Assembly (NCBI GenBank): GCA_030668465.1
Contig: DAOUTX010000005.1
Span: forward strand, 1 to 16,228
Length of the DNA stretch: 16,228 nt
Origin: Atribacterota bacterium
Lineage (GTDB): Bacteria > Atribacterota > Phoenicimicrobiia > Phoenicimicrobiales > Phoenicimicrobiaceae
Reading direction: 5' to 3'
Positions 13,930-16,228 of this stretch are shown piece after piece. A model generated the notes under the pieces. The model had not been told where the DNA came from and searched no databases. It saw nothing but the letters and a program-made list of their open reading frames with translations. Both the position numbers and the translations under genes were made by a program. Every line of letters starts with the position of its first letter. Position 1 is the stretch's first letter.

Positions 13930-14756
13930 AAACTTTCCACCATGTCCTCAACTTTCAATGTATGAGGGTATACGTCTATTCCTTTTTTGTTTAATCTTAG
14001 GGCGAGTTCGGTTATTTGAGGAACATCTAATCTTAATTGCTTTAAAACTTCTATTTGGGTAAATACTTCCTCAGGTTTTCCCATTAGAACAATTTTTCCT
14101 TTGTCTAAAGCGATTACCTGATTAAACTCAGCTGCCTCCTCCATTAAGTGAGTAATATGAATTATGGTAATATTCTCTTCTTGATTTAATTTTTTAACAA
14201 TATCTATAACCTCTTTTCGGCCCCGGGGATCAAGCATTGCCGTAGGTTCATCTAAAACCAAATAGGAGGAGTGTAGAGCAATTGCTCCAGCGATTGCAAC
14301 TCTTTGTTTTTGTCCACCTGAAAGTAAATGAGGTTCACTTTCTTTATACTCTTCCATTTCTACAACTTCTAAGGCCCAATCAACCCGTTCTCTCATAAGC
14401 TTTGGTTTTATTCCAATATTTTCTAAACCAAAAGCTATATCATCTTCTACTGTGGTTGCGATAATTTGATTGTCTGGATTTTGGAATACCATACCCACTT
14501 TTCGTCTTATTTCCCATGTTTTGCTTTTGTCTTTGGTATTCATTTTGTCTACCCAAATATCTCCAAAAGTGGGAAGTAGCAAGCAATTCATATGTTTAGC
14601 TAAAGTAGATTTTCCCGATCCATTAGAACCTATAATAGAAATAAAATCTCCGTTTTTTATTTCTATATTAATAGAATCTAAAGCTTTAATTTGATCTTTT
14701 TTATGATAGTTATACATGTGACTTAGATTTTTTATCTTAATCAAAATGTTCACCAC
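13914..14756 (-). CDS. ecfA1: ECF transporter ATPase EcfA1
   Basis: Partner ATPase of EcfA2. In 280 residues: Walker A GSNGSGKST at 43-51, Q-loop VFQNPDNQIIATTVEDDIAFGLEN with Gln92, signature LSGGQKQR at 145-152, Walker B LVLDEP at 166-171, D-loop MLDPRGR, and switch His203. The DNQ...TTVEDDIAFGLEN wording is characteristic of EcfA1. The start is uncertain. GTG at 14754-14756 has no clear ribosome binding site. TTG at 14742-14744 (giving MIKIKNLSHMYN, the usual N-terminus) has GGTGA about 7 nt upstream and may be the true start. It normally follows rplQ closely; here about 460 bp with a repeat and a terminator lie between. Confidence 0.95.
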   Translation of the reverse strand: MVNILIKIKNLSHMYNYHKKDQIKALDSINIEIKNGDFISIIGSNGSGKSTLAKHMNCLLLPTFGDIWVDKMNTKDKSKTWEIRRKVGMVFQNPDNQIIATTVEDDIAFGLENIGIKPKLMRERVDWALEVVEMEEYKESEPHLLSGGQKQRVAIAGAIALHSSYLVLDEPTAMLDPRGRKEVIDIVKKLNQEENITIIHITHLMEEAAEFNQVIALDKGKIVLMGKPEEVFTQIEVLKQLRLDVPQITELALRLNKKGIDVYPHTLKVEDMVESLCLYI

Positions 14757-14822
14757 TTATAATTTCGTATATAATATACAGTAAAGAAGCAAAGATGCGG
14801 AATACAGAATTCAAAATCTAAA

Positions 14823-14849
14823 TTCGTATCTCGTGAATCGTATCTCGCA
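14823..14849. repeat. Tandem-like word CGTATCTCGTGAATCGTATCTCG
   Basis: Two imperfect copies of a CGTATCTCGTGAAT word lie side by side (14825-14848), at the end where the element 14850-15099 stops matching its relatives. Between here and ecfA1 (14757-14822) there is AT-rich DNA with TATATTATATAC and no convincing promoter. Confidence 0.45.
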
Positions 14850-15099
14850 TAAAATACAGTAACAAGTAATATATAATGAGTAATAAAGAGCAGGTTTCAG
14901 GTTTCGAGTTACAAGTTTATAAAAAGCTCAAAGTATATCGCCGTACGTCCTTTTTTTATAGACAGGCGAGACGCCTGTCCTACGGGAAGGCTGGGGGATG
15001 TTTCGTGCATCTTTAGCATTCTTATTTTTTCCGCAATTGTTCCCCGCGTCTATACGCTACCCGCTGTACGCCATACGCTAATTAAATACTAACGACTAA
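14850..15099 (-). mobile_element. TTAGTCGTTAG-type dispersed element, inverted copy lacking one end
   Basis: Read on the minus strand from 15099 it starts TTAGTCGTTAGTATTTAATT. The first 27 bases are identical to those of 7061-7087. The match continues through GCGGGGAACAATTGCGG, ATGCTAAAGATGC, CATCCCCCAGCCTTCCCGT, the palindrome ACAGGCGTCTCGCCTGT, CTTTGAGC and CTATTTTAT-type words, by eye roughly 85% identical. The other end is missing: after CTGTATTTTAT it changes into CGAGATACG words. It lies between the rplQ terminator and ecfA1. Confidence 0.75.
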
Positions 15100-15100
15100 A

Positions 15101-15131
15101 TTAACTAGATAACCAAGTAACCAGCTAACCA
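15101..15131. repeat. TAACCAAGTAACCAGCTAACC word cluster
   Basis: Near-tandem TAACCA words (15101-15131) adjoin the end of the dispersed element. They are the same type as 12121-12152 and, inverted, 2901-2917. Non-coding. Confidence 0.5.
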
Positions 15132-15140
15132 AATTATTAA

Positions 15141-15206
15141 AAATCAAAAGGTTAAAAAGTCTAACTATCAAATAATTAGTTCTGATATAAAACTTTTTAA
15201 CCTTTT
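15141..15206 (-). terminator. Intrinsic terminator of rpoA-rplQ
   Basis: AAAAGGTTAAAAAGT (15192-15206, minus strand) pairs perfectly over 15 bp with ACTTTTTAACCTTTT (15146-15160). GATTTTTAAT follows. The long loop contains a smaller ACTAAT...TTAG stem. It starts 15 nt after the rplQ stop. Confidence 0.75.
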
Positions 15207-15221
15207 TTCTTTATCCTTTAA

Positions 15222-15575
15222 TTATTCTACAAATTCGATTACAGCCAAAGGAGCGGCGTCACCTTTGCGAAATCCCGTTTTCACAATTCGTGTGTAACCG
15301 CCATTTCTCTCCAAATACCTTGGACTAATTTCTTCAAATAGTACTTTGGAAGCTTTTTTATTTTTTATAACCTTTTGCACCTCTCTCTGAGCTTGTAAAT
15401 TATTAATTTTAGCTACAGTTATCAATTTTTCTACATGCTTTCGAACTTCTTTTGCTTTTGTATATGTGGTCTCAATCTTTTTATGAGTTATGAGTGAAAT
15501 AGATAAATTGGCCAACAAAGAACTTCTGTGGCTACTACTCCGACCTAATTTACCTTTTAATTTCTTGTGTCTCAT
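15222..15575 (-). CDS. rplQ: Ribosomal protein L17 (bL17)
   Basis: Large-subunit protein near the exit tunnel. From ATG 15573-15575 the protein is 117 residues: MRHKKLKGKLGRSSSHRSSLLANL (family start MRHxxxGxxLGRxxxHR), then LITHKKIETTYTKAKEVRKHVEKLIT, and a C-terminal ISPRYLERNGGYTRIVKTGFRKGDAAPLAVIEFVE. An open frame continues to GTG 15603-15605 but encodes a stretch that contains the AGGAGG (15585-15590) and precedes the canonical MRHKK. So the inner ATG is chosen. It overlaps the last 26 nt of rpoA, suggesting coupling. A strong terminator follows. Confidence 0.96.
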   Translation of the reverse strand: MRHKKLKGKLGRSSSHRSSLLANLSISLITHKKIETTYTKAKEVRKHVEKLITVAKINNLQAQREVQKVIKNKKASKVLFEEISPRYLERNGGYTRIVKTGFRKGDAAPLAVIEFVE

Positions 15576-16228
15576 CCTGAAAATCCTCCTGGTGAATTTT
15601 TTCACCTAAGACAAATCCATATTTAGTTATTTTCTCTTTTATTTCATCTAAGGATTTCTTCCCTAAATTCTTTATCTTTATAATCTCCATCGGAGAGTAT
15701 TCAACTAAATCCCTCAATGTATTTACATTAGATTTTTTCAAGCAATTGTATGAGCGAACTGAAAAATCTAGTTCCTCAATGGTTTTATTTAAGATTTTTT
15801 CTTTTTCGCTCCTTTCTTTTTCTTCTTCTGATATAGGTTCACCCTCCAATTCAACATCTTCGGGAGAAAACTTAGTAAATACCTTCAAATATTTAATCAA
15901 TATATTTGCTGATTTACTCAAAGCTTCATCAGGCAAAATGCTTTTATTGGTAAATATTTCCAAAGTTAATTTATCATAATTAGAAAATTGACTCAGACTG
16001 GCAGTTCCCACATCATAGCCTATTTTCGTAACAGGCGAAAAAAAAGAATCAATAAAGATGGTATCCACTGATTGGTCCGATTTTTTATTTTTTTCAGCAA
16101 ACGAGTAACCCATCCCCTTTTCCACAACTATCTCCATATTTAGTTTGGCATTTTTATTTAAAGTAGCTATCGTTAAACCAGGATTAAGTATTTCTACGTT
16201 AATGTTGGGGGTTATATCTGCTGCAGTC
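15550..16228 (-). CDS. rpoA: RNA polymerase alpha subunit (5' end outside window)
   Basis: The alpha subunit nucleates polymerase assembly, and its C-terminal domain contacts UP-element DNA and activators. The frame runs open from the window edge (first codon 16225-16227). It begins TAADITPNINVEILNPGLTIATLNKNAKLNMEIVVEKG, clearly the middle of the N-terminal domain; the Met at 16135-16137 is internal. Then come the end of the N-terminal domain, an acidic linker (EPISEEEKERSEKEK) and the C-terminal domain. That has LDFSVRSYNCLKKSNVNTLRDL, carrying the DNA-contacting Arg and Asn, and the KIKNLGKKSLDEI hairpin. A long tail (GEKIHQEDFQDETQEIKR) overlaps rplQ. About 226 codons are visible, so roughly the first 90 are missing. 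Confidence 0.97.
   Translation of the reverse strand, partial: TAADITPNINVEILNPGLTIATLNKNAKLNMEIVVEKGMGYSFAEKNKKSDQSVDTIFIDSFFSPVTKIGYDVGTASLSQFSNYDKLTLEIFTNKSILPDEALSKSANILIKYLKVFTKFSPEDVELEGEPISEEEKERSEKEKILNKTIEELDFSVRSYNCLKKSNVNTLRDLVEYSPMEIIKIKNLGKKSLDEIKEKITKYGFVLGEKIHQEDFQDETQEIKR

Noticed and set aside
15576..15605. Ten-residue N-terminal extension of L17 from a GTG start
   Set aside because: The stretch includes the AGGAGG of the canonical MRHKK start at 15575; L17 proteins begin with MRHxx.
16135..16137. ATG as the start of a short RpoA
   Set aside because: The frame stays open to the window edge with conserved alpha-subunit sequence; the Met is internal.

Overview
The window is AT-rich bacterial chromosome, and every protein gene lies on the minus strand. 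Three gene blocks have the order usual in Bacillota (low-GC Gram-positives) and some deep-branching relatives: rpoA-rplQ / ecfA1-ecfA2-ecfT-truA-rplM-rpsI, cdaA-cdaR-glmM-glmS, and glnA. Ribosome binding sites are strong AGGAGG types, and a glmS ribozyme precedes glmS. This suggests a low-GC Bacillota-like organism. The many intergenic 'word' repeats and the four-helix-bundle (S23) genes also fit uncultivated phyla such as Atribacterota, but I cannot fix the phylum from this sequence.

Layout in the direction of transcription, from high to low coordinates: rpoA (5' end cut by the window edge) and rplQ, then a strong terminator. Next come a dispersed repeat and the energy-coupling-factor transporter genes ecfA1-ecfA2-ecfT. 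An intergenic region with a decayed S23 gene follows, then truA, another repeat copy, and rplM-rpsI with a consensus promoter and a perfect terminator. After a further repeat copy come an ornithine racemase and ornithine carbamoyltransferase, coupled through TAATG. Another repeat copy precedes cdaA-cdaR (c-di-AMP synthesis, overlapping by 4 nt), then an inverted-repeat unit carrying an S23 gene, then glmM. Last are a leader with a glmS ribozyme and a second, terminator-like element, then glmS, a terminator, and glnA (3' part cut off by the window edge).

Functionally, cdaA/cdaR/glmM/glmS link c-di-AMP signalling to UDP-GlcNAc and cell-wall precursor supply. GlnA makes the glutamine that GlmS consumes. 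The other blocks are translation, transcription and vitamin-uptake housekeeping.

The unusual feature is the intergenic DNA. At least five sites carry related units bounded by inverted TTAGTCGTTAG-type ends. One copy has a 5-bp flanking duplication. The ends carry stop codons in all three frames, and two host genes (cdaR, truA) stop at or within them. One unit encloses an S23 four-helix-bundle gene, the family found in 23S rRNA intervening sequences. That gene is frameshifted at a homopolymer, and a second S23 gene survives as a remnant downstream of ecfT. Together they look like a small mobile-element family with S23 cargo, living at the 3' ends of housekeeping genes.
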